64,000 bases of DNA from Mesorhizobium neociceri (GCF_013520985.1 NZ_JACDTY010000020.1:34329-98328); one strand, 5' to 3'. Shown: positions 44,953 through 53,214, counted from the stretch's first letter. Made by a program: numbers and translations. The notes: generated from the letters alone by a model not told the origin.

Positions 44953-45138
44953 CGACGTCTCCTTACTTTGCGAAGCCCTGAGGCAGGAAAATCTTCTGCC
45001 GTCAGCCTGCCCGCATGTTTGGTTCACGAGCCGGCACTTGCAGCCGCGTTGGCTTGAGGGATGCCGACCGGCATCGTAACACGACAAGCTGCTCCTGCGT
45101 TAAGGGCTCAAAATTATACGATTAATTGCACCGGGATC

Positions 45139-45680
45139 CTAATCGACAAGGCCTTGGCACGGGAGAAATAGACGCCATTCTCGTTCATAAGCCCAGCGAT
45201 GGTGCTTGGTTGAAAGAATCCACTTTGCTAACTTGCGAGGATCCTGAAGATTGCTGCCCATGTCGAGCAATCGATCTGCGTAACTAACGCGAGAAAAACT
45301 ATTTCCATCTGGTAGCGTTTGGCGAAGTAATTGAAAATCGTCTTCAATGCAGATTTCGAAAAACGAGTCGCCGTAGTGTGCCCACATTAGAGCCTAATCC
45401 AAACCTCGCTGAACCAAGCAATGCCAACAGAGGCTTTCCTGTTGCGGATTAATGTCCTCGCCGTTTCCCATTGAGGGTGTCCACGTACTCCATCACCAAC
45501 CTCGTACAACCCGTCCATCGCATCGTTTAGGTTATGGTATTCGCCGCACCAGAATTTGCCTTCGACTATACAGCCGACCTCGCTAAGCATGGTTGCGCTT
45601 TTAAGGTTGGCTGAGTCGCCAACCTTTCGAAAGCAGTATAATAGAGAAGGCGGGGCGTATGTTTCTATGGTCGCAGGCAT
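45139..45680 (-). pseudogene. DUF2971-like gene split by a frameshift
   Basis: Two leftward frames, 45387-45680 ('YAPPSLLYCFRKVGDSANLK', 'FWCGEYHNLNDAMDGLYEVG', ending 'IAWFSEVWIRL') and 45139-45387 ('MWAHYGDSFFEICIED', 'HHRWAYEREWRLFLP'), join into one DUF2971-type protein (CFSE...MWxHYxDxxxGxCIxF...WxYExEWR). Adding one base near 45388 restores the frame as ...RLLMWAHYG. The combined length of about 180 residues also stops soon after the WAYEREWR motif, earlier than relatives, so the C-terminus may be lost too. Stop and restart overlap (TAATG), so reinitiation cannot be fully excluded. Confidence 0.7.
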
Positions 45681-45719
45681 AAGAATCCCCGGAGCGTTGT
45701 TGAAAATTTAGGGGGGAAT

Positions 45720-46775
45720 ATGCTGTCTTTTCAAGACGCAATCAATGATTCAGCACAGTTTTCGAAGCGCCATCTGATTCTTGGAAACGGCTTCAGCATT
45801 GCACTCAGGCCTGACATCTTTCACTACGGCTCCCTGTTTCAGAGAGCTGATTTCTCGACGTACCCCCAGCTTCCAAAGGTGTTTCAAGCATTGGGAACCC
45901 AAGATTTTGAAGTTGCAATTCGAAGTCTGGAAACCGGCGCCAAACTTGCACCCATTTATGGAACCTCCGCCTCTTCCGCGGCAGCAATGCTGACCGATTC
46001 AGCGGCCCTTAAAGAAATTCTTGTTGAGACGATCGCTGCAAATCACCCGGATATCCCGGCAGATATTCCGGACCTCAAGTTTTGGGCTTGCAGAACCTTC
46101 CTTCGTCATTTTCTTGGTCCAAACGACGGGCAAATATTCACCTTGAACTACGACTTGCTTCTGTACTGGGCTCTTATGCATGAGGACAATCCGTTTGGTA
46201 CGCGCCCAGTTCCCATTGTGACTAATGATGGGTTCGGCAATGACGAAGACGACCCCGGCGCAGACTATGTAGTTTGGCAAGGCGAAACGGCCGCCCACAG
46301 TGCCAAGGTGCACTTCTTGCACGGCGCCCTCCATCTGTTTGATGCGGGCACTGATCTCCAAAAATACACTTGGGTCCGAACGAATACCCGGCTAGTGGAC
46401 CAAGCCCGCAGTGCCATTGGCAGCAACAAATTTCCACTTTTCGTGGCGGAGGGCACCAGCGGACAGAAGAAGGCAAAGATACGCCACAACGCATACCTTT
46501 ACCAGGGCTTCAAGCAATTGGTAGCTAATGTCCAGCAGCCCAAAGTTTGCTTCTTCATTCATGGTCATTCATTGGCGGAAAACGATGACCATATACTAAG
46601 GCGGATCGGCGCAGGTCGTTTCCCCAAGCTTTATATAAGTCTGTTTGGTGAAATGGTCTCAGAAGGCAACCGGCAGGTTATAGCGCGGGCGAACGCTTTG
46701 TCGGCTATGCGAAAGCCATCATCTCCGCTCAAGGTAGAGTTTTATGACGCGGCCTCCGCCAAGGTGTGGGGATAA
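45720..46775 (+). CDS. SIR2-fold protein, DUF4917-like
   Basis: A 351-residue protein. 'RHLILGNGFSIAL' is the glycine-rich nucleotide-binding loop, 'GQIFTLNYDLLLYWALMHED' the T-x-NYD motif, 'KVHFLHGALHLFDAG' the HG motif, and 'CFFIHGHSLAENDDHILRRI' the C-terminal (G)HSxxxxDxxI motif of SIR2-like NAD-binding proteins; overall it resembles DUF4917. SIR2-fold effectors in defence systems hydrolyse NAD to stop phage growth, which is a hypothesis for this gene. It is divergent from the broken DUF2971 gene across 39 bp and AT-rich compared with neighbours. Confidence 0.72.
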   Translation: MLSFQDAINDSAQFSKRHLILGNGFSIALRPDIFHYGSLFQRADFSTYPQLPKVFQALGTQDFEVAIRSLETGAKLAPIYGTSASSAAAMLTDSAALKEILVETIAANHPDIPADIPDLKFWACRTFLRHFLGPNDGQIFTLNYDLLLYWALMHEDNPFGTRPVPIVTNDGFGNDEDDPGADYVVWQGETAAHSAKVHFLHGALHLFDAGTDLQKYTWVRTNTRLVDQARSAIGSNKFPLFVAEGTSGQKKAKIRHNAYLYQGFKQLVANVQQPKVCFFIHGHSLAENDDHILRRIGAGRFPKLYISLFGEMVSEGNRQVIARANALSAMRKPSSPLKVEFYDAASAKVWG

Positions 46776-46908
46776 GCTCGGTTCAACGGATGATTTGAAT
46801 AGGTTAGTCCTGAGAACCTAAATGAAGGCCGAAACGTATGCTTGTGCGTCGTTCCTCGTAGAGGATGTGGGGCTTTATGTGCCCAAAGCATGGGGCGGTT
46901 GATTACAG

Positions 46909-47355
46909 TTACAGATGGCGAACTTTTAGCGCGCCGTCCCATTTGGAGTTGAGATATTCACAGACGAGTCGCCGGTGGCAATGGTGCGGTTTGTCCTCCG
47001 AACAAAGTAAACAGCTATCCTGAAACATCTCTGGCGTTAGGCGTTGCTCGATCTTTCGCTGCCGCATAAGATTTATGAAAGATATTTCGTATATTTTCCA
47101 ATCACCTTTGTCGCGCTTAAATTCCTTCAAAATATCATCTGTAGGTGCCAAGATTGGTTGGTGTATGTAGCTTATTTGACAAATCTTGTTTAAGAAGTAT
47201 GAAAGATCATCCGATTTCGCAAAGCCTGAAAGTTGCGATGTATTGTGCAAACGAACATCAATGACTTTTTTTACACCAGCGCTTTTCAACCTATCGAAAA
47301 AGCGAGATGCCGTTGATTTTGTGAATCCGATTGTCGCGACGTTAATGTCGTCCAA
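46909..47355 (-). CDS. DUF488 family protein (second copy)
   Basis: A 148-residue protein: 'INVATIGFTKSTASRFFDRL', 'VKKVIDVRLHNTSQLSGFAK' and the signature 'CLLCSEDKPHHCHRRLVCEY' (CxE...CHR). The family is uncharacterised. The start is TTG at 47355 with GGAG from the end of the preceding gene 8 nt upstream; the two DUF488 genes are separated by 1 bp and surely co-translated. The two copies are only distantly related to each other, so this is not a recent tandem duplication. Confidence 0.82.
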   Translation of the reverse strand: MDDINVATIGFTKSTASRFFDRLKSAGVKKVIDVRLHNTSQLSGFAKSDDLSYFLNKICQISYIHQPILAPTDDILKEFKRDKGDWKIYEISFINLMRQRKIEQRLTPEMFQDSCLLCSEDKPHHCHRRLVCEYLNSKWDGALKVRHL

Positions 47356-47356
47356 A

Positions 47357-47983
47357 TTATTGCTCCACTATCGCCGATTTTTTTGAATTGTCCTTCCGCT
47401 CAGAGAACGCAACTTTCGTGGCTCGATCGCGATACGCCGACGCGATTTGCTTCGCGGGAGGTTCGAAGAGGTCGATATCACTTTTGCCGGACATCTCCAT
47501 CAGCCTGGCCTCTATCTGGTTATGGTCGACGAGTTGCCCGCTGCTTAGGATGTGCCGGACGATGATTCCGCGTTCGTGCAGCGCCCGTCCGACCAAGAGG
47601 CAACGATGGCAATCCATTGGGTCGTGCTCAGAGCACATCAGAGCGATGCGGAACTTTTTTGCACCTTTAATAACTCGGTCAAGTCCGCGAGCAAAATCGT
47701 CCGTTTCAGCCATTTTTTCGTAGTCGGCCACACCATCGCAGAAGAATTGCGTGTCCTTCGGTCGGCCGCCGAGCTCCGCACCTAGGAAGACGTATGCGAC
47801 TTTGTCCTGACGCAATTCCTCGCACAATACATCTCGATTAAAATGAGGAAAGTGCCTCGAGAAAGGCGCGGTCCTTACATCCGCGATCGCCGTAACCGAC
47901 GCTTGGCGTAACAGCGCGAGAAAACGCTCGTATGGAAGCGTCGAATGCCCAATTGTGAGCACCTCAATAGCCCTATTTGCCAA
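47357..47983 (-). CDS. DUF488 family protein (first copy)
   Basis: A 208-residue protein: 'IEVLTIGHSTLPYERFLALL', 'VTAIADVRTAPFSRHFPHFN', 'YVFLGAELGGRP' and 'IALMCSEHDPMDCHRCLLVG' are textbook DUF488 motifs. A C-terminal extension of about 50 polar residues ('FEPPAKQIASAYRDRATKVA') is absent from the second copy. A TTG start at 47983 follows GAGG. It lies 188 bp after the dual-OB-like gene in the same direction. Confidence 0.88.
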   Translation of the reverse strand: MANRAIEVLTIGHSTLPYERFLALLRQASVTAIADVRTAPFSRHFPHFNRDVLCEELRQDKVAYVFLGAELGGRPKDTQFFCDGVADYEKMAETDDFARGLDRVIKGAKKFRIALMCSEHDPMDCHRCLLVGRALHERGIIVRHILSSGQLVDHNQIEARLMEMSGKSDIDLFEPPAKQIASAYRDRATKVAFSERKDNSKKSAIVEQ

Positions 47984-48171
47984 ATCTAAGCCTCGTTATG
48001 TTTCGAAGAGTCGCCCATTACGATCTCCACAAACGACTACGTCCTGCCATGTAACGGTAGATTACTCCACACCGAGATGGCAGGCCACCCTGGGCCAAAG
48101 CGGCCAGCATTGGCTCTAGCACAGGCTTTGCTACCTTTCCGCCGCATCCCTGACGTAGGAAGTCGACCCGT

Positions 48172-48882
48172 CTAGAGGAAGAGGACTCCGTTAACTTGAG
48201 CATAGCAAGCGTTGGGCATTGCTTGAAAAGGTCGACAAAGCCCCACACGGACATGGACTAAATCGCATGCTTCCGCATCAGATTGAAGTGCCGCAACGCC
48301 CGCAGTCAGAAACCGAGTGCGAGCGAGGTCAGCTGGTACCGAAAGGTCATATTCCACGCCATCTTGATCGATTGTCGCGCGTAGCCGTCGTTTCCCTGCT
48401 GGCGTTACTTCTTCATAAAATGCAATCTGACTGGGGTGGATCTCGATCGCCCCCAACGAGTTCGTTTTGATGTTCGCAGGTACGTACGCTTTGCCGCTGC
48501 TAGCGCGCACCAAATGACCGTCAAATATGTCCTGCAGCGAACAGGAAACGCTGCCAGCCACCGCCTTAGCTAGTTTAGCATCGGTCAAACTCTTGACTAC
48601 AGATAGTTGGCTTCCACCGGTGACAAGGCGATCCTCCGTCGCATGTGGAAACGGAAAAGTCTTAGGTGGTTTTGAAGCATCGAGAGACACAATATTTCCA
48701 ACGGAAAAAATCGTTCCGGGACCGGCAAACCGAGCGTTCCAGAACCGAGAGGGCTCAACCGCCGGGTTGGCGACTGCTGGTTCTGGGCGCACCATGCAGT
48801 CATCGTCGACATCCCATCCCGCAACGCAGTATAGATCGCCGTAACACGTCACGTCCGTAATGCCGATGTTGTACCTCGCCAA
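48172..48882 (-). CDS. Dual-OB-domain-like protein
   Basis: About 236 residues. The opening 'YGDLYCVAGWDVDDDCMVRP' resembles the CxAG...WxRP start of dual OB-fold proteins; the middle is beta-rich ('GPGTIFSVGNIVSLDA', 'GAIEIHPSQIAFYEE') and the end 'CDLVHVRVGLCRPFQ' with 'CYAQVNGVLFL' resembles their usual (L/V)GLxRP...CYxQxNG tail. The start is placed at the TTG at 48882 because AGGGAGG lies exactly 6 nt upstream; the frame is open further but without a ribosome site. It leads the leftward cluster with the two DUF488 genes. Family assignment is from memory of motif shape. Confidence 0.6.
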   Translation of the reverse strand: MARYNIGITDVTCYGDLYCVAGWDVDDDCMVRPEPAVANPAVEPSRFWNARFAGPGTIFSVGNIVSLDASKPPKTFPFPHATEDRLVTGGSQLSVVKSLTDAKLAKAVAGSVSCSLQDIFDGHLVRASSGKAYVPANIKTNSLGAIEIHPSQIAFYEEVTPAGKRRLRATIDQDGVEYDLSVPADLARTRFLTAGVAALQSDAEACDLVHVRVGLCRPFQAMPNACYAQVNGVLFL

Positions 48883-49038
48883 GAAAAGCCTCCCTATCGC
48901 CCTCGAAGAATTTGGTAAATATTTGAGCATTGGCAGCTGTGAATTCAAGAGCCTGGGGATTGAAATACGCTGCGCTTTGGGCAGGCCTGGCGGCTCTACC
49001 GCGAGGCGTTCGACTCTCAACGCAGCTGAGCCTCTCCG

Positions 49039-49055
49039 TTAACCTTTCATTAACC
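49039..49055. promoter_or_regulatory. CtrA-type box (TTAA-N7-TTAA) upstream of minC
   Basis: TTAACCTTTCATTAACC contains two TTAA(CC) half-sites separated by exactly 7 nt, the consensus for the alphaproteobacterial cell-cycle regulator CtrA, 43 bp before the minC start. Confidence 0.65.
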
Positions 49056-49098
49056 ATACCACGGCTAGCGTTTACCTCTCAGTAAGGAATCGCCCGCC

Positions 49099-49914
49099 GT
49101 GACCTTTGCCGCCCCCGTTGAGGCCAAATCCATTCGCTTTCGCGCCCGCTCCTTCGTCGCTTTCACGCTGACGCCGGAGGCGCCTTTGGATGTCTGGCTG
49201 GAGAGCCTCGATCGCTGGGTCGGCAATTCGCCGGGTTACTTTGCCGGGCGCCCGGTGGTGCTCGACCTGAACGTGCTGAAGCCCGATGTCGTGGCCATCG
49301 AAGCGCTGGTCGGCGTGCTCGGCCAGCGCGGCATCCGCGTCTATGCCATCGAGCTCGACGGCGGCGCCGAACTGGGCGCGCATCTGCCGCCGGTGCTGGT
49401 CGGCGCCAAGGAGGCGACCACTGACGGGTTGCTGCAGCCGAGCCGCAAGGCGGGCAGGGCGGAGGATGCGACAACGGCTAGCGACATGAAGCCGGCAAGT
49501 GATGCGAAGGCGGATTTGAAGGCGGGCGATTTGAAGGCGGCGGGCGAGGCAAGGCCTCAGGACGCCAAGTCCGGCGCACCGGACGCCGGCACGTTGATGA
49601 TCCGCTCGCCGATCCGTTCGGGACAGCTCATCTTCCATCCGCATGGCGATGTCATCGTACTAGGCTCGGTCGCTTCCGGTTCCGAGATCGTCGCCACCGG
49701 CTCGATCCATGTCTATGGCACGCTGCGCGGCCGCGCTTCGGCAGGTGCGCAGGGCAATACGGCCGCCCGCGTCTTCTGCCGCAGGAACGAGGCCGAGCTT
49801 CTCTCGGTGGATGGCTGGTATTGCACCGCCGAGGAGATGGACCCGTCAGTCCGGGGCAAGCCTGTGCAGGCATTTCTCGACAACGGCATGCTGCGCATCG
49901 CCCCTTTCAGCTAA
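49099..49914 (+). CDS. minC: Septum site-determining protein MinC
   Basis: A 271-residue FtsZ-polymerisation inhibitor. N-terminal domain about 8-110 ('SFVAFTLTPEAPLDVWLESL', 'VVLDLNVLKPDVVAIEALVG'), a low-complexity Ala/Lys/Asp linker (about 120-155, 'ASDAKADLKAGDLKAAG'), then the C-terminal beta-helix that binds MinD ('IRSPIRSGQLIFHPHGDVIV', 'GSIHVYGTLRGRASAGAQGN'). The GTG start has AAGGA 11 nt upstream. First gene of minCDE. Confidence 0.95.
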   Translation: MTFAAPVEAKSIRFRARSFVAFTLTPEAPLDVWLESLDRWVGNSPGYFAGRPVVLDLNVLKPDVVAIEALVGVLGQRGIRVYAIELDGGAELGAHLPPVLVGAKEATTDGLLQPSRKAGRAEDATTASDMKPASDAKADLKAGDLKAAGEARPQDAKSGAPDAGTLMIRSPIRSGQLIFHPHGDVIVLGSVASGSEIVATGSIHVYGTLRGRASAGAQGNTAARVFCRRNEAELLSVDGWYCTAEEMDPSVRGKPVQAFLDNGMLRIAPFS

Positions 49915-49974
49915 TGCGGCGGGCGCTGCTCGCGCCCGACAACGACATAACGAACAACAACGGAGGCTTTATTG

Positions 49975-50790
49975 ATGGGCAAGGTAGTGGTGGTCACCTC
50001 GGGCAAGGGGGGCGTCGGCAAGACGACCTCGACCGCGGCTCTGGGGGCGGCGGTCGCCAAGACCGGCAAGAAGGTGGCGCTGGTCGATTTCGACGTCGGC
50101 TTGCGCAACCTCGACCTGATCATGGGCGCCGAGCGGCGCGTCGTGTTCGACCTCGTCAACGTCATCCAGGGCTCGGCAAAGCTGTCGCAGGCGCTGATCC
50201 GCGACAAGCGGGTCGAGACGCTGTTCCTGCTGCCGGCCTCGCAGACGCGCGACAAGGATGCGCTGACCGAGGAGGGGGTGGCAGAAGTCATCGGCAAGCT
50301 GCGCTCGGTCTTCGACTATGTCTTCTGCGACAGCCCGGCAGGCATCGAGCGCGGCGCCCAGCTCGCCATGCGCTTTGCCGACGAGGCGGTCATCGTCACC
50401 AATCCGGAAGTGTCGTCGGTGCGCGATTCCGATCGCATCATCGGCCTGCTCGACGCCCGCACTTTGCGCGCCGAACAGGGCGAGCAGATCGCCAAGCATG
50501 TGCTGGTCACGCGCTACGATGCGGCGCGCGCCGCGCGCGGCGAAATGCTGTCGATCGACGACGTGCTGGAGATTCTCTCGACGCCGCTGCTCGGCATCAT
50601 TCCGGAGAGCCAGGATGTGCTGCGCGCCTCCAACCTCGGTTCGCCGGTGACATTGTCGGAGCCGCTCAATGCCGCCGCCAAGGCTTACATCGATGCCGCA
50701 AAGCGGCTCGAGGGCGAACAACTGCCGGTCATTGTTCCCTTCGAACGAAAGGGCTTCCTCGACCGTCTGCTGGGAAGGAGGGCGGCATGA
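49975..50790 (+). CDS. minD: Septum site-determining ATPase MinD
   Basis: A 271-residue ParA-type ATPase. The deviant Walker A is 'TSGKGGVGKTTST', switch residues lie in 'VALVDFDVGLRNLDLIMGAE', and the C-terminal amphipathic helix 'FERKGFLDRLLGRR' anchors it to the membrane. It recruits MinC and is displaced by MinE. ATG at 49975 is used; a TTG directly before it is in frame. ACGGAGG ribosome site upstream. Confidence 0.97.
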   Translation: MGKVVVVTSGKGGVGKTTSTAALGAAVAKTGKKVALVDFDVGLRNLDLIMGAERRVVFDLVNVIQGSAKLSQALIRDKRVETLFLLPASQTRDKDALTEEGVAEVIGKLRSVFDYVFCDSPAGIERGAQLAMRFADEAVIVTNPEVSSVRDSDRIIGLLDARTLRAEQGEQIAKHVLVTRYDAARAARGEMLSIDDVLEILSTPLLGIIPESQDVLRASNLGSPVTLSEPLNAAAKAYIDAAKRLEGEQLPVIVPFERKGFLDRLLGRRAA

Positions 50791-51059
50791 ACCTGCTCGA
50801 CATCTTCAAGCGGCGCACCAGCGCGCCGGTGGCGCGCGAACGGCTGCAAGTGCTGCTCGCCTATGAGCGCCGCAACCGCAGCCAGCCCGACCTCGTCTCC
50901 ATCCTGCGCGAGGAGATCATGGCGGTCATCGCCAAGCATGTGCAGATCGACCAGGATTATCTCCAGGTCTCGATGGACCGCGGCGAGACCATGTCGACGC
51001 TGGAGATTGATATTCAGATCCCCAACAAGAGCCCGATGCCGCTGGCAATGGCGGGGTGA
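50787..51059 (+). CDS. minE: Cell division topological specificity factor MinE
   Basis: A 90-residue protein: N-terminal membrane-binding/anti-MinCD helix 'MNLLDIFKRRTSAPVARERL' and 'QVLLAYERRN', then the dimerising half ('DLVSILREEIMAVIAKHVQI', 'TLEIDIQIPN'). It overlaps the minD stop by 4 bp (ATGA), with AAGGAGG inside minD. Confidence 0.97.
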   Translation: MNLLDIFKRRTSAPVARERLQVLLAYERRNRSQPDLVSILREEIMAVIAKHVQIDQDYLQVSMDRGETMSTLEIDIQIPNKSPMPLAMAG

Positions 51060-51065
51060 GGGGCT

Positions 51066-51303
51066 TTACCCTCCCCCTTGTGGGGAGGGTCGATCCGCAA
51101 AGCGGATCGGGGTGGGGGTCTGCGCGGACCTCCGCCGTCTTGGTTTCCTCGCCCCCGCAAAGCGGGGAGAGGTGTCCGCGAAGCGGACGGAGAGGGGGCC
51201 GCGGCGCTGGCGGGTTCCCTCTGTATTCATTCAAGGCCGAGCCATTCCCCCTCTCCGTCGCGGCTTCGCCGCGCCACCTCTCCCCCACCTTCGTGGGGGC
51301 GAG
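51066..51303. repeat. Cluster of three palindromic intergenic repeat units
   Basis: Hairpin-bearing blocks at about 51066-51118 (accctcccccttgtgggg, gatccgcaaagcggatc), 51148-51198 (cccccgcaaagcgggg, gtccgcgaagcggac) and, inverted, 51247-51303 (cgcggcttcgccgcg, cccccaccttcgtggggg). They occupy the 323-bp gap between minE and the arsR-type gene. Confidence 0.8.
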
Positions 51304-51334
51304 GAACCCAAGCTTATGAACTCCCAAAAAACAT

Positions 51335-51392
51335 TCAACCAAACAGTTGACTATCTGAAACCGCGCCTCTATATTCAACTACATGGTTGAAT
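51335..51392 (+). promoter_or_regulatory. Promoter with twin operators for the ArsR-type gene; apparently leaderless
   Basis: TTGACT (51347-51352), 17 nt, then TATATT (51370-51375) is a near-consensus promoter; a start site about 7 nt on falls at the ATG at 51383. Two palindromes overlap it: TCAAC-N6-GTTGA (51335-51350, over the -35) and ATTCAAC-N6-GTTGAAT (51373-51392, over the -10 and the start codon). A repressor bound here would block both promoter elements. Confidence 0.7.
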
Positions 51393-51835
51393 TAGAGACG
51401 CCCCAGATGGACCAGGTTTTTCACGCCCTTAGCGACACCACGCGCCGGCATATGCTTCATAGCCTCGCCGGCGGCGAGCGCACGGTGAGTCAGCTGGCCG
51501 AACCCTTTGCCATGTCGCTGGCCGCAGCCTCCAAGCACATCAAGGCGCTGGAGCATGCCGGGCTGATCCGTCGCGAAGTGCGCGGCCGTACCCATGTCTG
51601 CCGCCTCGAGGCCCGCCCGCTGGCCACCGCCTATGAGTGGCTCGGCTCCTACGCGCGTTTCTGGAACAGCCGCCTCGATGTCCTCGAACAGCTTTTGCGC
51701 GAGGAGGCGGGGCGCAAAACGTCGACAACGCAGACAACGCCGGAGCCGGCAAATCCAGCCAAGCCGGAACCGTCCAAGCCATCACCCCAGCCAGAATCAC
51801 CCAGGCCAACACCATCCGAAGGAGACGACCAATGA
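51383..51835 (+). CDS. ArsR-family transcriptional regulator
   Basis: A 150-residue winged-helix protein: 'QVFHALSDTTRRHMLHSLAG', 'SQLAEPFAMSLAAASKHIKA', 'HAGLIRREVRGRTHVCRLEA'. No metal-binding Cys pair of the classical ArsR type is seen; it belongs to the group encoded with SRPBCC/AHSA1 proteins. A Pro/Ser/Thr-rich tail of about 35 residues ('KPSPQPESPRPTPSEGDDQ') is unusual. There is no ribosome site before the ATG; the mRNA may be leaderless. It probably represses itself and the next gene through the twin operators. Confidence 0.9.
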   Translation: MVELETPQMDQVFHALSDTTRRHMLHSLAGGERTVSQLAEPFAMSLAAASKHIKALEHAGLIRREVRGRTHVCRLEARPLATAYEWLGSYARFWNSRLDVLEQLLREEAGRKTSTTQTTPEPANPAKPEPSKPSPQPESPRPTPSEGDDQ

Positions 51836-52368
51836 ACCAGATGACAAGCTTCGACGGCTACGCCCAGTTGATCCAGCCGGCCACCTTGAGGATCGAACGG
51901 CTGTTGCCGGGAACCAGGGAGCGCGTCTGGGAATACCTGACGCAGAGCGACCTGCGCCGCCAGTGGCTGGCGGCCGGCGACATGGATTTGGAGGAGGGTT
52001 CTTCTTTCGAGCTGGTCTGGCGCAATTACGAACTGACCGACCCGCCGGGCGAGAGGCCGGCCGGCTTCGGCAGCGGCGAGCAGAGGATGCACAACCAGAT
52101 CGTCGAGTGCGACCCACCGCGCAAGCTCACCATCTCCTGGAACGGCAGCGGCAATGTCACGTTCGAATTGGCGCAGCGCGGCGACGACGTCCTGCTTACC
52201 CTGGTCCACCGCCGCCTGCCGGATCGTTCGAGCCTGATGATGCATGCCGCCGGCTGGCACATGCATCTCGACATCCTGGCGGCCCGTGTGACGGGCGAAA
52301 AGCCGGAGCCGTTCTGGGACGGCTGGAGCCGTCTCATGACGGACTATGACCAGCGCCTGCCGGCCTGA
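51832..52368 (+). CDS. SRPBCC/AHSA1 domain protein
   Basis: A 178-residue START-like fold protein: 'LRIERLLPGTRERVWEYLTQ', 'LRRQWLAAGDMDLEEGS', 'MHNQIVECDPPRKLTISWNG' and 'AAGWHMHLDILAARVTGEKP'. Such proteins bind small hydrophobic ligands and are often encoded with ArsR-type regulators. AAGGAGA precedes the ATG, which overlaps the regulator's stop by 4 bp. Confidence 0.9.
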   Translation: MNQMTSFDGYAQLIQPATLRIERLLPGTRERVWEYLTQSDLRRQWLAAGDMDLEEGSSFELVWRNYELTDPPGERPAGFGSGEQRMHNQIVECDPPRKLTISWNGSGNVTFELAQRGDDVLLTLVHRRLPDRSSLMMHAAGWHMHLDILAARVTGEKPEPFWDGWSRLMTDYDQRLPA

Positions 52369-52452
52369 CACAACGTACGCATTTCCACCTGACCTCGCGC
52401 CGCATGGCGGCGCGAGGGCCGGAAAAACACGTCCCAACTTTGGAGAGAAACA

Positions 52453-53214
52453 ATGCTTGCATTCAGAAAAGTCGCCCTGGCCATGGCCGTCGGTTTTGTC
52501 GGCCTGTCGGCAGCCCAGGCGGCGGACATGACCATCGACCAGATGCCGGCCCAGCTCGAAACCCGTTATGCGCTCAGCGCCTTGCCGCCGGCCTTGCGGG
52601 ATAAAGCAACCGTCTATCTGCTCGACCCCGCGAAGGGCTACCAGCTTGCCCGGCAGGGTACGAGTGCCCTGACCTGTATTGTCGAGCGCACCGCCTGGGA
52701 ACTGGGCGACTTCCGCAACGACATCTATTTTCCGCTTTGCTACGACGCCGCCGGCACCAGCACCTATTTGAAGGTCATCATGGATGCGGCCAAGCTTCGC
52801 GCCGAGGGCATGGACGCTGCCGCGCTGAAGGCCGAAATCCAGAAGCGATACGACGACAAGACCTACAAGACGCCCGACAAAGCAGGCCTGTCCTACATGG
52901 TCGGTCCCGTCATGCGCACGATCGGGCCGCCCGACATGCAGGTCCACACCATGCCGATGCCGCATCTGATGTTCTACGCCGCTGGTATCACCAATGAGGA
53001 CATCGGCGCCGCTCCAGACCTCGCCAATCCCTCCAGCCTTCTCAACCCGTTCATCGACAGGCTGGGGAACGCCGAGCAGAGCTACATGATCCAGATGGTG
53101 GGCGAGACGGAGAAGGCGAAAATACTGGCCGACGAAAAGCCGCTTCTCGATGATCTCTGCGCCTATCGCGATGTCCTTTGCCTGACCGGCCAGATGGATA
53201 TGGACCAACACTGA
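52453..53214 (+). CDS. Secreted hypothetical protein
   Basis: A 253-residue protein with a signal peptide ('VALAMAVGFVGLSAAQAAD'). The mature part has four Cys ('ALTCIVERTAWELGD', 'IYFPLCYDAAGTSTYLKV', 'LLDDLCAYRDVLCLTGQ') that could form disulfides, and a Met/His-rich stretch 'MQVHTMPMPHLMFYAAGI'. Not recognised. It follows the SRPBCC gene by 84 bp in the same direction with its own GGAGAG site, so it may belong to the ArsR-controlled unit. Confidence 0.75.
   Translation: MLAFRKVALAMAVGFVGLSAAQAADMTIDQMPAQLETRYALSALPPALRDKATVYLLDPAKGYQLARQGTSALTCIVERTAWELGDFRNDIYFPLCYDAAGTSTYLKVIMDAAKLRAEGMDAAALKAEIQKRYDDKTYKTPDKAGLSYMVGPVMRTIGPPDMQVHTMPMPHLMFYAAGITNEDIGAAPDLANPSSLLNPFIDRLGNAEQSYMIQMVGETEKAKILADEKPLLDDLCAYRDVLCLTGQMDMDQH

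Noticed and set aside
48018..48254. Small minus-strand open frame overlapping the end of the dual-OB-like gene
   Set aside because: No ribosome site, no recognisable content, and the overlapping gene has a family-typical C-terminus.
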